Shown piece after piece: positions 36,232 to 44,354 of a stretch of 64,000 bases of DNA (positions are counted from its first letter, which is position 1; every line of letters begins with the position of its first letter). A program made the position numbers and the translations under genes. The stretch is from Streptomyces sp. NBC_00708 (GTDB lineage: Bacteria; Actinomycetota; Actinomycetes; Streptomycetales; Streptomycetaceae): the NCBI GenBank assembly GCA_036226585.1, contig CP108997.1, positions 5,766,001-5,830,000 on the forward strand, given 5' to 3'. The notes beneath the pieces are model-generated. The model saw only the letters and a list, made by a program, of their open reading frames with translations, was not told where the DNA came from and did not search any database.

Positions 36232-36981
36232 TCAGCGGCGGCGCAGCGCCGGATGATCGGCGACCACCGTGCACGAGCCCGGGGCGATCTCGGTGAAGCC
36301 CGCGTCCTGCACGACCGGCAGTCCGCTCACCGTCAGCTCCTGCCAGCGGCCCGGCTCCGCCGTGGCCACCGAGAGCGGGAAGCCGGCCTCGCGCCACGCC
36401 TTGCGCTCGGTCTCCGGCAGCTCCCACCAGGCGAGCTGCGCCCCGTGCCCGACCTGCGCCATCTCCTTGCCGGCCGACATGCCGAGGTCCGGGTTGAGCC
36501 AGAGCACCGGGTGGTCCGGGACGGGCGCGGCCGGCGGCTCCGGATCGTCCAGGTCCGTCCCGGAGACCTGGAGCTTGGCCAGCTCCTTCGGCCAGCCGTC
36601 CAGGGGCACCGGCGGGAAGACCCGCACCTCGGCCTCCTCGCCCGTCACGGTGATCCCCGGCAGCGCGGATGCCTTGCGCCACTCCGCGCCCCGGGCCCGC
36701 CGGACCACCTTGCGGATACGGGCGTCCTGCCAGTCCCGCATCACCTCCGCCCACTCGCCCTCGCCCACCGACCGCTCGTCGGAGAGCATCACCAGGACCG
36801 CGCGGGCGGCCGTGCGCAGGGCATCGGTGCGGGCCGGCGGCGCGGTCTTCTCGATGTGCACCACCAACGGCAGTACGTATTGCGGGGCTTCGTCCCGGTT
36901 CGTCCGATCCGACCGGAAGGGGCTGTCCACGGGCGCGGCCGGTTCGGAGGACGGGGGCGCGGGGATGTCGTTACTGCTCAC
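36232..36981 (-). CDS. Peptidyl-tRNA hydrolase II-like protein
   Basis: 249 residues from GTG 36981. A long N-terminal part (about 1-165) of no known fold includes QYVLPLVVHIEKTAPPARTD. The C-terminal region has LWLNPDLGMSAGKEMAQVGHGAQLAWW, which matches the DL-M--GK--AQ--H pattern of PTH2 hydrolases, followed by SVATAEPGRWQEL and a closing segment TVVADHPALRR. PTH2 enzymes free peptides from stalled tRNA. The usual PTH2 is about 120 residues, so this is a large actinobacterial variant and its activity is not certain. It lies 120 bp upstream of the DUF692 gene on the same strand and diverges from AIM24 across 71 bp. Confidence 0.68.
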   Translation of the reverse strand: MSSNDIPAPPSSEPAAPVDSPFRSDRTNRDEAPQYVLPLVVHIEKTAPPARTDALRTAARAVLVMLSDERSVGEGEWAEVMRDWQDARIRKVVRRARGAEWRKASALPGITVTGEEAEVRVFPPVPLDGWPKELAKLQVSGTDLDDPEPPAAPVPDHPVLWLNPDLGMSAGKEMAQVGHGAQLAWWELPETERKAWREAGFPLSVATAEPGRWQELTVSGLPVVQDAGFTEIAPGSCTVVADHPALRRR

Positions 36982-37052
36982 CCGACCAGTCTGCCAGCCG
37001 CCCCGGACACCGTTCTTGGCGGAATGAATGGCTCCGGGCGAGGATGCCGCGT

Positions 37053-37730
37053 ATGAAGAGCGATCTCTTTTCCACCGAGCACATGGTCGAGCAGGCAACC
37101 GCCCCCGGGATGACACTGCAGAACGCCAAATCCATCAAGTACGCGGTCAACGGGGAGATGCACGCCCGCCAGGGATCGATGGTCGCTTTCCGCGGTGATC
37201 TCCAGTTCGAGCACAAGAGCCAGGGCATAGGCGGCCTGCTCAAGCGCGCGGTCACCGGCGAGGGGCTGCCGCTGATGGCCGTGCGCGGCCTGGGCGAGGC
37301 GTGGTTCGCCCACGAGGCCGCCAACTGCTTCATCGTGGAGCTGGAGCAGGGCGACTCCCTCACCATCAACGGACGCAACGTCCTGTGCTTCGACCCCACG
37401 CTCGCGTACGAGATCAAGACCGTGAAGGGCGCCGGGATGACCGGCGGCGGCCTCTTCAACAGCGTCTTCACGGGCTACGGCAAGCTGGGCCTGATGTGCG
37501 ACGGCCATCCGATCGTCATCCCCGTCTCGCCCCAGCAGCCGGTCTTCGTCGACACGGACGCCGTCGTCGGCTGGAGCGCCCAGCTGCACACCTCGCTGCA
37601 CCGCTCGCAGAGCGTCGGCTCGATGATCCGCGGCGGTTCGGGGGAGGCCGTCCAACTGCGTCTGGACGGCGAGGGGTTCGTGATCGTACGGCCCAGCGAG
37701 CTGAAGCCCGAGAAGGCGTCCTCCCACTGA
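37053..37730 (+). CDS. AIM24 family protein
   Basis: 225 residues, beta-rich, no signal or membrane helix. AIM24/TIGR00266 features are visible: KYAVNGEMHARQGSMVAFRG, GEGLPLMAVRGLGEAWFA, a strand-turn LMCDGHPIVIPVSP and VFVDTDAVVGWSAQL near the C-terminus. The yeast namesake shapes mitochondrial inner membrane; bacterial members have unknown roles but often sit near membrane genes. ATG 37053 has GAGG 9 nt upstream; ATG 37044 is an alternative adding MPR. The stop region overlaps the start of the ABC ATPase gene, so the two are probably co-translated. Confidence 0.82.
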   Translation: MKSDLFSTEHMVEQATAPGMTLQNAKSIKYAVNGEMHARQGSMVAFRGDLQFEHKSQGIGGLLKRAVTGEGLPLMAVRGLGEAWFAHEAANCFIVELEQGDSLTINGRNVLCFDPTLAYEIKTVKGAGMTGGGLFNSVFTGYGKLGLMCDGHPIVIPVSPQQPVFVDTDAVVGWSAQLHTSLHRSQSVGSMIRGGSGEAVQLRLDGEGFVIVRPSELKPEKASSH

Positions 37731-38650
37731 ACACCGGCACGGAGGCCCTGCGGCTGCGGGGAGTCGGCCGCAGGTACGGCCTCACGGGGCCCTGGGTGCT
37801 GCGCGGGGTCGACCTCGCGCTGCCCACGCGCGCCCTCGTCCGCGTCGAGGGGGCCAACGGCACCGGGAAGTCGACCCTGTTGCGGCTCCTCGCCGGGATC
37901 GACGCGCCCTCCGAGGGCCGGATCACGGGCCGCCGGCCGCGCACGGCGTACGTCCCCGAGCGGTTCCCGGCGGCCCTGCCCTTCACGGCCGCCGGGTACC
38001 TCGTCCACCTCGGCCGCATCCACGGACTGCGGGCGGCCGAGGCGGCGGACCGCGCGCACGCGTGGCTGACCCGGTTCGGCGCCGCCGCGCACGCCGGGAC
38101 GCCCCTCGCCGAACTCTCCAAGGGCACCAGCCAGAAGGTCGCCGTGGCCCAGGCGCTCCTCGCCGACCCGGAACTGCTGGTGCTCGACGAGGCGTGGACC
38201 GGCCTCGACACCGAGGCGCGCGGCGAGCTGGACCGGGCCGTGGCCGAGCGCGTCGCGGCCGGGGCGACGGTCGTCTTCGTCGACCACGACCCGCGCCGCC
38301 TGGCCGACGCGGTCGACGCGGCGTACCGGATCGAGGGGCTGAGCCTGACGGCCGCCCCACTCGCCGCGCCCGATCCCCGCGTACGCATCGAGGCGACGGC
38401 CCCGCCGGGCACCCCGCTGCCGGCCGGACTGCCCGGCGCTCCCGCGCACACGCGCACCGCCGACGGAACGGCACGCCTCACGGTCCCGGCGGCGCACTCC
38501 GACGCCGTGCTCGCCGCGCTGCTGACGGCCCGGCCGCCGTGGCACATCGATCGCGTGGCGCCGGTGCGGGGGCGCGGGACCGGGGGCGCCGCGCAACCGG
38601 AGCCCGCGCCGCACCGCTCAGCCACCCGGGACGGGGAACACGCACCATGA
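37727..38650 (+). CDS. ABC transporter ATP-binding protein, probable CTG start
   Basis: 307 residues. ATPase motifs: Walker A EGANGTGKST near residue 43, an atypical signature ELSKGTSQKV near 123, Walker B LLVLDEAWTGLD, and the H-loop VVFVDHDPRR. The domain begins LRLRGVGRRYG immediately after codon 5, so the start must be close to 37727, but no in-frame ATG or GTG precedes this strand. CTG 37727 overlaps the AIM24 stop (CTGA) with AGAAGG about 10 nt upstream, and is the likeliest start. The tail after residue 205 is unlike standard ABC proteins. The stop overlaps the next membrane-protein gene (ATGA), which should be its permease. Confidence 0.8.
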   Translation: MNTGTEALRLRGVGRRYGLTGPWVLRGVDLALPTRALVRVEGANGTGKSTLLRLLAGIDAPSEGRITGRRPRTAYVPERFPAALPFTAAGYLVHLGRIHGLRAAEAADRAHAWLTRFGAAAHAGTPLAELSKGTSQKVAVAQALLADPELLVLDEAWTGLDTEARGELDRAVAERVAAGATVVFVDHDPRRLADAVDAAYRIEGLSLTAAPLAAPDPRVRIEATAPPGTPLPAGLPGAPAHTRTADGTARLTVPAAHSDAVLAALLTARPPWHIDRVAPVRGRGTGGAAQPEPAPHRSATRDGEHAP

Positions 38651-39318
38651 CCGCGCTCATCCGCTACCAGACCGACCTGCTCGTACGGTCGCAGCGCTGG
38701 CTGGCCCCCGTGCTGCTGTATCTGGCCTTCCTCGGCGTGGGCGTCCGCTCCGGGCAGCCCGTGCTCGACTCGCTCGGCTACACCGCCGCCGGGATGCTCC
38801 CGGTCACCGCCTGGCTGGTGCGCGTCTGCGTCACCCAGGAGCCGGCCGCCGCCCGGACGGTCGTCGCGGCGGCGGCCGGCGGGCAGCCGAGGGCCCATCT
38901 GGCGGCCCTGCTCACCGCGCTGGGATGCGCCGGGCTGCTGGGCGGGGCCGCCACCGCCGTGGTGCTGGCGATCAGTGATCCCGCCAGTACCGACCACGCG
39001 GTGCGGGTGCCCCTGCCGCCCGCCGGGGCCGCCGGGCTCCTCGCCACCGTGTGCTGCGTGCTCCTGGGCGCGGCGGCGGGCGCGCTGTGCGGCCGGCCGC
39101 TGCTGCACGGACGCGGCTGGTCGATCGCGGCGACCGCGCTCGTGACGCTGCTGGCGCTGGTCACCACCGGCTCGCCCGCCAAGTACGCGGTGACGGGCCT
39201 GGTCACCGGCTCGCTGACCGGCACGGTCCACATCCCTGTGCTTCCTCTGCTCGCTGCCGCCGCCGTCACCACCGTCGCGCTCGCGCTCGCCTGCCGGCTC
39301 ACCTCGGTACGCGGCTGA
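38647..39318 (+). CDS. ABC-associated integral membrane protein
   Basis: 223 residues with about six hydrophobic helices: LAPVLLYLAFLGVGV, then AAGMLPVTAWLVRVCV, LTALGCAGLLGGAATAVVL, AAGLLATVCCVLLGAAAGAL, a helix near 160 and the last at about 195-217. No family domain is recognised. The start ATG 38647 overlaps the stop of the ABC ATPase gene by 4 nt, so it is probably the membrane half of that transporter. Direction and cargo are unknown; the missing binding protein suggests export. Confidence 0.75.
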   Translation: MTALIRYQTDLLVRSQRWLAPVLLYLAFLGVGVRSGQPVLDSLGYTAAGMLPVTAWLVRVCVTQEPAAARTVVAAAAGGQPRAHLAALLTALGCAGLLGGAATAVVLAISDPASTDHAVRVPLPPAGAAGLLATVCCVLLGAAAGALCGRPLLHGRGWSIAATALVTLLALVTTGSPAKYAVTGLVTGSLTGTVHIPVLPLLAAAAVTTVALALACRLTSVRG

Positions 39319-39319
39319 G

Positions 39320-39325
39320 TAGGCT
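39320..39325 (+). promoter_or_regulatory. -10-like TAGGCT for the small Cys4 protein
   Basis: TAGGCT ends 7 nt before ATG 39333, where no Shine-Dalgarno exists, so a leaderless transcript is likely. It begins just after the stop codon of the membrane protein gene. Confidence 0.4.
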
Positions 39326-39332
39326 CGTACGT

Positions 39333-39545
39333 ATGAGTGAGGACGGGAACGAGCGGGTGGAAGCGGAATCCGGGTCCTGCTGCGGGACGAACCCGGCCGG
39401 CACCCCGGAACGGGCCGAGGGCCCGCCGTACGCCGAGTGCGTGCTGTGCCGGAAGCCGACCGAGTACGCCGAGTCCGTCAAGGGCATCACGCTGTGCCCG
39501 GTGTGCGAGTGGCAGGAAGCCCAGCGCACGGCCTGCTCGGGCTGA
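39333..39545 (+). CDS. Small Cys-rich (putative zinc ribbon) protein
   Basis: 70 residues. Two CxxC pairs, ECVLCRK and LCPVCEW, are separated by 17 residues, as in a small zinc ribbon; the N-terminal half has an extra CC pair (SGSCCGTN). No enzyme motif is present. It begins 14 nt after the membrane protein gene and probably starts from its own leaderless mRNA. The role is unknown; an RNA, DNA or metal-binding adaptor is possible. Confidence 0.7.
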   Translation: MSEDGNERVEAESGSCCGTNPAGTPERAEGPPYAECVLCRKPTEYAESVKGITLCPVCEWQEAQRTACSG

Positions 39546-39559
39546 GGCGGGTCCGGCCG

Positions 39560-40399
39560 CTACCCGGCCATCAGCTCGGACACCTTGACGAAACGGTAGC
39601 CGCGCTTCCGTAGCTCCGGCACGATCCGGCGGACCGCCTCGGCCGTCACGGGCGCGGCGCTGCGGGTGCAGTGCATGACGACGAGCGAACCGGACCGCAC
39701 CCCGTCCAGCACCTGCTCGGCCACCGCGTCCGCGTCCGTCGCGAAGGCGTCGCCGCTGACGACGTCCCACTGCACGGCCGTCACCTTCTCCGGGCCGAGG
39801 GCGCGCAGCGTGTCGTCGTCGTAGCAGCCGCCGGGGAACCGGAAGTACGGCACCACATGGCGGGCACCGGTCCCGCGGATCGCCCCGAAGGCCCGCTGGA
39901 CCTCCTTGCGCACGCCGCCCTCCTCCACCGTCGGCAGCCCGTAGCAGGGTGTCGTGAAGGCGTAGTGGCTGTAGGAGTGGTTGCCGATCTCGAAGAGGGG
40001 GTCGGTGCCGATGGAGCGGGCCTGGTCCGGGTACTCCTCGGCCCACCGCCCCGTCATGAACACCGTCGCGGGCACCTTCAGCCGGCGCAGCAGGGCGATC
40101 AGTTCCGGGTTGTCGAAGTGCTCACCGGCCGCCGCGCGCGGTCCCTCGTCGGCCGTCATGTCGGCGTCGAAGCTGAGCGCGACGACCTGGGCCGCGTGCT
40201 GCGGCCCCCGCGTGAAGACGGGGGTCAGCCCGCCGGGGCCGGGCGCCATGACGGCGGGCTGCCCGGTGGAGGCCGAAGGCGAGGGGGAGGCGGACGCCGA
40301 GGGCCGTTCCGCGGCTGTACGAGGCCCGGCCCGGCCGCATCCGACGAGCACCGCACCCAGCACACCCAGAGCAGCCATTTTGTACGCATATCTGACCAT
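39560..40399 (-). CDS. Polysaccharide deacetylase family lipoprotein
   Basis: 279 residues. The lipoprotein signal ends VLVGC near residue 21, followed by a Ser/Pro linker, so the enzyme acts outside the membrane. The NodB-type domain has ALSFDADMT (metal Asp; the usual second Asp motif is altered to Asp-Ala-Asp), IGNHSYSHYAF with the two metal histidines, YFRFPGGCYDDD and VVSGDAFATD, and the closing VMHCTRS histidine. It would deacetylate N-acetyl sugars in peptidoglycan or wall polymer. It follows PhoX on the same strand after a terminator, and is convergent with the small zinc protein. Confidence 0.87.
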   Translation of the reverse strand: MVRYAYKMAALGVLGAVLVGCGRAGPRTAAERPSASASPSPSASTGQPAVMAPGPGGLTPVFTRGPQHAAQVVALSFDADMTADEGPRAAAGEHFDNPELIALLRRLKVPATVFMTGRWAEEYPDQARSIGTDPLFEIGNHSYSHYAFTTPCYGLPTVEEGGVRKEVQRAFGAIRGTGARHVVPYFRFPGGCYDDDTLRALGPEKVTAVQWDVVSGDAFATDADAVAEQVLDGVRSGSLVVMHCTRSAAPVTAEAVRRIVPELRKRGYRFVKVSELMAG

Positions 40400-40434
40400 T
40401 TCCGGAAGCTAGCCGATCGACCGGCGGTTTGCGC

Positions 40435-40464
40435 GGGGCGGGCCCGCCGACCGGGCTCCGCCCC
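40435..40464 (-). terminator. Terminator after the PhoX-type gene
   Basis: 12-bp stem with one bulged base, arms 40435-40446 and 40452-40464, 29 nt downstream of the phosphatase stop. Confidence 0.65.
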
Positions 40465-40493
40465 ACGCAGATGGCGCACGAGGTCTCAGCCCG

Positions 40494-41870
40494 TCAGCGC
40501 CATGGTCCCGTCACCGCGAACGTGGTGCCCGGCGTGTAGACGTTCACGTACATCGTCCCGTAGTCCGGTGCGAATGTGACGCCCGCGAACTCGCCCCACT
40601 CCGGCTCCTCCGGCGTCCCGATGTTCTGCCGGCCGCGCGCCATCGGGTACACCTCGCCGCGCCGGGTCAGGCCGAACACGTGCTGGGCGCCGCCGCCGTC
40701 CTCACAGACCATCAGGCCGCCGCCGGGGGCCAGGGTGATGTTGTCGGGGGACTCGCCGGGCAGCTGGAGACCGGTGTCCGGACCGAAGACGATGACCAGG
40801 GTCAGCCGGCGCCGGGCGGGGTCGTAGCGCCAGACCTGCCCGTAGTGGTCCGCCGCCGAACCCTCGTCGCGGTGTGCGAAGCTGGAGACGAAGTAGACGC
40901 ACGAGCCGCCCCAGTAGCAGCCCTCCAGCTTCTGGCCGTGGGTGATGCCCCTCGGGCCGAAGTCCTGGAACCTGATGGGCGTTTCGGCGGCCTGCGGATC
41001 CGGTACGGGGACCCACTCGACGCCCTCGAACACCGTCCCGGTCTCCTGGACGGCCGAGAGGTCCGCCAGCCCCGGCACCCGCATGGCCTCCAGCCGGCCG
41101 CCCGCCCGCAGCGAACCCGTACCGCCCAGCGGCTTCTTCGGCAGGAAACGGTAGAAGAGGCCGAACGGCTTCTCGAAGGCGTCCTCCGTCTCGTACACGG
41201 TCCCGTCGCGCGGGTCGACCGCGATCGCCTCGTGCTGGAAGCGGCCCATCGCGGTCAGCGGCACGGCGCCGGTGCGGTGCGGGTCGGCGCCGTCCACCTC
41301 GAAGATGTAGCCGTGGTCCCTGGTGTACCCGTTGGTGCCGGCCTTGTCCTCCGTCTCCTCGCAGGTCAGCCAGGTGTCCCAAGGGGTGCGCCCGCCCGCG
41401 CAGTTCACCGCCGTACCGGCGATGGCGACGCGCTCGGACAGCACCCGGTTGTGGCCGTCGAGCTCCAGGGCCGTACAGCCGCCCTTGCCCATCGGGTCGT
41501 ACGTGAGCCCCTCGGCCGTCGGGACGGGGATCGCGGCGTCCACCCGGTTCTCGTGGTTGCGCACCAGCCGGACGTGCCCGCCCCGGCCCCGGAACGCGGC
41601 CATCCCGTCGCAGTGGCTGGGGACCCGGCCCTCGCCCGAGCGGAGCGGGTCGCCCTCCCGGGACAGCACCCGGTAGCGGAAGCCCTTCGGCAGGTCCAGC
41701 AGACCGTCCGGGTCCGGCACGAGCGGGCCGTAACCGCTGTGCCCGCGGGCGGCCGAACTCCCCGCGAAGAGTTCGGTGAACGCTCCGGTGAAGGCGAGGG
41801 ACACGGCGGCGGCGCCGCTCGCGGCCAGAACGTTCCGCCGGGTGGCGGCGGGGCGGGGTGCGACTGACAT
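40494..41870 (-). CDS. PhoX-type alkaline phosphatase (DUF839 family)
   Basis: 458 residues from ATG 41870 (GGAG about 8 nt upstream); a TTG at 41876 is not favoured. The N-terminus RPAATRRNVLAASGAAAVSLAF is a twin-arginine (Tat) signal, which fits because PhoX folds with Fe and Ca before export. Family motifs: LVRNHENR, DTWLTCEETEDK, GRFQHEAIAVDPRDGTVYET, GCYWGGSCVYF and PDNITLAPGGGLMVCEDGG. It releases phosphate from esters at the cell surface. A PhoP-box-like site lies 67-77 nt upstream. It follows the two-component genes on the same strand by 81 nt. Confidence 0.86.
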   Translation of the reverse strand: MSVAPRPAATRRNVLAASGAAAVSLAFTGAFTELFAGSSAARGHSGYGPLVPDPDGLLDLPKGFRYRVLSREGDPLRSGEGRVPSHCDGMAAFRGRGGHVRLVRNHENRVDAAIPVPTAEGLTYDPMGKGGCTALELDGHNRVLSERVAIAGTAVNCAGGRTPWDTWLTCEETEDKAGTNGYTRDHGYIFEVDGADPHRTGAVPLTAMGRFQHEAIAVDPRDGTVYETEDAFEKPFGLFYRFLPKKPLGGTGSLRAGGRLEAMRVPGLADLSAVQETGTVFEGVEWVPVPDPQAAETPIRFQDFGPRGITHGQKLEGCYWGGSCVYFVSSFAHRDEGSAADHYGQVWRYDPARRRLTLVIVFGPDTGLQLPGESPDNITLAPGGGLMVCEDGGGAQHVFGLTRRGEVYPMARGRQNIGTPEEPEWGEFAGVTFAPDYGTMYVNVYTPGTTFAVTGPWR

Positions 41871-41936
41871 GAGCAACTCCCTGTGTGGGGGACAGGTGAC
41901 ATGGCTTCGTCAAGAGCAGGCCTGCCCGGTGGAGGC

Positions 41937-41947
41937 CATCGGTGAAC
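41937..41947 (-). promoter_or_regulatory. PhoP-box-like unit upstream of the PhoX-type gene
   Basis: On the minus strand 41947-41937 reads GTTCACCGATG, matching nine of eleven positions of the known Streptomyces PhoP direct-repeat unit. Only one good unit is visible; the next 11 nt match poorly. Confidence 0.35.
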
Positions 41948-41951
41948 GTTG

Positions 41952-43478
41952 TCACGCCGGGCTGTGCGGACCGGCGCCGACGCTCCGGGGCAGCAGCAGA
42001 CGGAAGACGCAGCCGTGGCCCGGCCGGGTGTCGAGTTCGAGCCGCCCGCCGTGCGCCTCGGCGATGGTGGCGGCGATCGACAGGCCGAGCCCCGACCCGG
42101 GTTCGACGCTCTCCCCGGCCGACGGCCCCCGGTAGAACCGTTCGAACACCTGCTGGGCCGCGTCCGGTGTCAGCCCGGGGCCGTCGTCGGCGACCTCGAC
42201 CGCGCAGGCCGGCACCCCGGCGGGCAGGGCACTCGTGGCGCTGCTGCGGCCGGGCCGGTCGGTTCCCCCGGTCTCCGCACCCGTGCGCACCGCGCCGACC
42301 CGGACCTCCACGCGGGCGCCGGGCGGGGTGTGGCGGCAGGCGTTGGCCAGCAGATTCGCGATCACCTGGGACAGCTGATGCGCGTCGCCCAGCGCCTCCA
42401 CCACGTCCAGCGTGGCCCCCGGACCGTCGCCGCCTCCGCCGCCCAGCGGGGCCAGCCGCACCTCACGCCCCTGATGCGCGACGACGGCCGCGCCGACCCC
42501 GTCCGCCGCGAGCGACAGCAGGTCCACCGTCTCCCGGTGCGCCACGGGCGCGTACCCCAGCTTGGCGAGCAGGAAGAGGTCGTCGACGAGCCGGCTCATC
42601 CGCTCGGCGTTCCGGGCGATCAGCTCATGGGCCTCGCGGCGGCGCGCGGCGGGCAGGCGCGGCTGCTCCACGAGGAGTTCGGCGAAGCCCTGGATCGAGG
42701 TGAGCGGGGTGCGCAGTTCGTGGCCCGCGTCGGCCATGAAGCGCCGCAGCCGCCGCTCGGACGCGTCCTTGCGGAGCAGGGCGGCCCGGACCTGGCCGAG
42801 CATCGTGTTGAAGGCGATCCCGAGCCGCCCGGTCTCCGTACGCGGATCGGTGTCCGTCACGGTCAGGGCCGACTCGCCGCCGGTGATGCGCAGGGCCGTC
42901 CGCTCCATCCGGGCCAGCGGGCGCAGCCCCAGGCGCACGGCGGCGCTGCCCAGCAGCCCGACCCCGGCGGCGGCCACGGCACCGATCGCGAGGCTGAACC
43001 ACAGCAGCTTGGACGTGGCCCCCTCCACGGTGTCGAGGGGCAGCGCGACGACAACGGGCCGTCCGTCCGGGCCCCGGTCCGTGACCACCCGCCAGCCCGC
43101 GCCCCCGCCGGCGTCCGGCACGGTGGCGGGCCGCCCGTCCTCCAGGGCCAGCCGGGAGGCGGTGGCGGGCAGCCGGGGCCGGCCGGTGCCGCTGCCGAGC
43201 GAATCGGACCCGAGCCGGCCGTCGGGGGCGTAGAAGAAGACCCGGAAGTCGGAGGGCAGGACGTCCTCCGGCGCGAGGCCGTGGGGCGGCTTCCCGTACG
43301 CGGCCGGGGGCGGCGGGCGGAACTGGGTCAGCCGGTGGTCGATCTGGCCGGTCAGCCAGGACCGCATGACCGCGAGGCCGGCCGCCTGGGAAACCAGCAC
43401 GGCCACGGTGGCCAGCACGGTGGAGATCAGCACCAGCCGGGTCCGCACCGAGCGGGGCCGGAGCGGCAGGAGCCTCAC
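41952..43478 (-). CDS. Two-component sensor histidine kinase
   Basis: 508 residues from GTG 43478, overlapping the response-regulator stop by 4 nt (GTGA). Topology: helix 1 at about 14-37, an external sensor loop to about 150 (proline-rich, then FRVFFYAPDGRLGSDS), helix 2, and a HAMP region (LRPLARMERTALRI). The phospho-acceptor box is HELRTPLTSIQGFAELL (about 255). The ATPase domain has N-box NLLANACRHTPPG, DDGPGL and GSGLGLSI. It phosphorylates the OmpR-type partner encoded upstream. Position between the CotH operon and PhoX suggests an envelope or phosphate signal, but the ligand is not known. Confidence 0.92.
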   Translation of the reverse strand: MRLLPLRPRSVRTRLVLISTVLATVAVLVSQAAGLAVMRSWLTGQIDHRLTQFRPPPPAAYGKPPHGLAPEDVLPSDFRVFFYAPDGRLGSDSLGSGTGRPRLPATASRLALEDGRPATVPDAGGGAGWRVVTDRGPDGRPVVVALPLDTVEGATSKLLWFSLAIGAVAAAGVGLLGSAAVRLGLRPLARMERTALRITGGESALTVTDTDPRTETGRLGIAFNTMLGQVRAALLRKDASERRLRRFMADAGHELRTPLTSIQGFAELLVEQPRLPAARRREAHELIARNAERMSRLVDDLFLLAKLGYAPVAHRETVDLLSLAADGVGAAVVAHQGREVRLAPLGGGGGDGPGATLDVVEALGDAHQLSQVIANLLANACRHTPPGARVEVRVGAVRTGAETGGTDRPGRSSATSALPAGVPACAVEVADDGPGLTPDAAQQVFERFYRGPSAGESVEPGSGLGLSIAATIAEAHGGRLELDTRPGHGCVFRLLLPRSVGAGPHSPA

Positions 43479-44194
43479 AGCGCGTCCTCGCGGGGCAGCC
43501 GCAGGCAGTAGCCCACGCCCCGCACGGTGTGGATCAGCGGCGGACCCGCGCGGTCGATCTTGCGGCGCAGGTTCTTGATGTACGTGTCGACGATGCGGGT
43601 GTCCCCGGCGAAGCCGTAGCTCCACACGTCCAGCAGGATGTCCTGCTTCTCCAGCACCTTCTCCGGCCGGGACACCAGGCACACCAGCAGCCGGAACTCG
43701 GTGGGCGACAACTGCACGGGCTCTCCGGCCCGGTGCACGGTGTGCCGTTCGCGGTCGACGCTCAGATCCGCGTACCGCAGCGGAGGCGGCTCGGCGGCCG
43801 GGCGGGGAGCACCCCCGGTGCGGCGCAGGATCGCCCGTATCCGCAGCAGGATCTCCTGGATGTGGAACGGCTTGGTGACGTAGTCGTCGCCGCCCGAACT
43901 GAGCCCGATGATGCGGTCCTCGATATCGGTGCGCGCGGTCAGGAACAGCACCGGCGTGTAGTCGCCCCGGGACCGCAGCTCCCGCGTCACGGCGAAGCCG
44001 TCCGTGTCCGGGAGCATCACGTCCAGCACGACCAGGTCCGGCCGGCAGCGGTCCACCTCGCCGGCCCCGTCCCGCCCGTTCGCCGCCGAGGCGACGCGGT
44101 AGCCGGCCGCGGTCAGCGCGGAGGTGAGCAGCGTACGGATGCTCGGGTCGTCCTCGACGACCAGGACGGTGTGCCGGGCCGGCCGGTCGCCCAT
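43475..44194 (-). CDS. OmpR/PhoB-type response regulator
   Basis: 239 residues from ATG 44194, with GAGG about 11 nt upstream; an in-frame GTG at 44206 lies directly against that site and is less likely. Receiver: LVVEDDPSIR with the acidic pair, VVLDVMLPDTDG with the acceptor Asp, a threonine in FLTARTD and the Lys of VTKPF. The winged-helix output is PhoB-like: LSPTEFRLLVCLVSR, DIVLD-like DILLDVWSYGF, VDTYIKNLRRKID and VRGVGYCLRLP. The kinase gene overlaps its end. Likely targets are neighbouring envelope genes. Confidence 0.93.
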   Translation of the reverse strand: MGDRPARHTVLVVEDDPSIRTLLTSALTAAGYRVASAANGRDGAGEVDRCRPDLVVLDVMLPDTDGFAVTRELRSRGDYTPVLFLTARTDIEDRIIGLSSGGDDYVTKPFHIQEILLRIRAILRRTGGAPRPAAEPPPLRYADLSVDRERHTVHRAGEPVQLSPTEFRLLVCLVSRPEKVLEKQDILLDVWSYGFAGDTRIVDTYIKNLRRKIDRAGPPLIHTVRGVGYCLRLPREDAL

Positions 44195-44314
44195 CGGAAG
44201 GATCACCTCACGGCGTTGCGGACACGGCCCGGGGCGGCACCGTGCGGGGGATGGGGCGCGATGCTAGCCGCCGAACTTGTGTGCGTCTCACAGAAACGGG
44301 GTACGGCCACGCGG

Positions 44315-44350
44315 CGGCGCGCCCCGGAGAGGAGTTTCCGGGGCGCGCCG
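44315..44350 (-). terminator. Terminator after the CotH operon
   Basis: 14-bp perfect arms at 44315-44328 and 44337-44350 with an 8-nt loop, 4 nt after the CotH stop. The rest of the gap to 44194 probably carries the regulator promoter. Confidence 0.8.
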
Positions 44351-44354
44351 ACGG

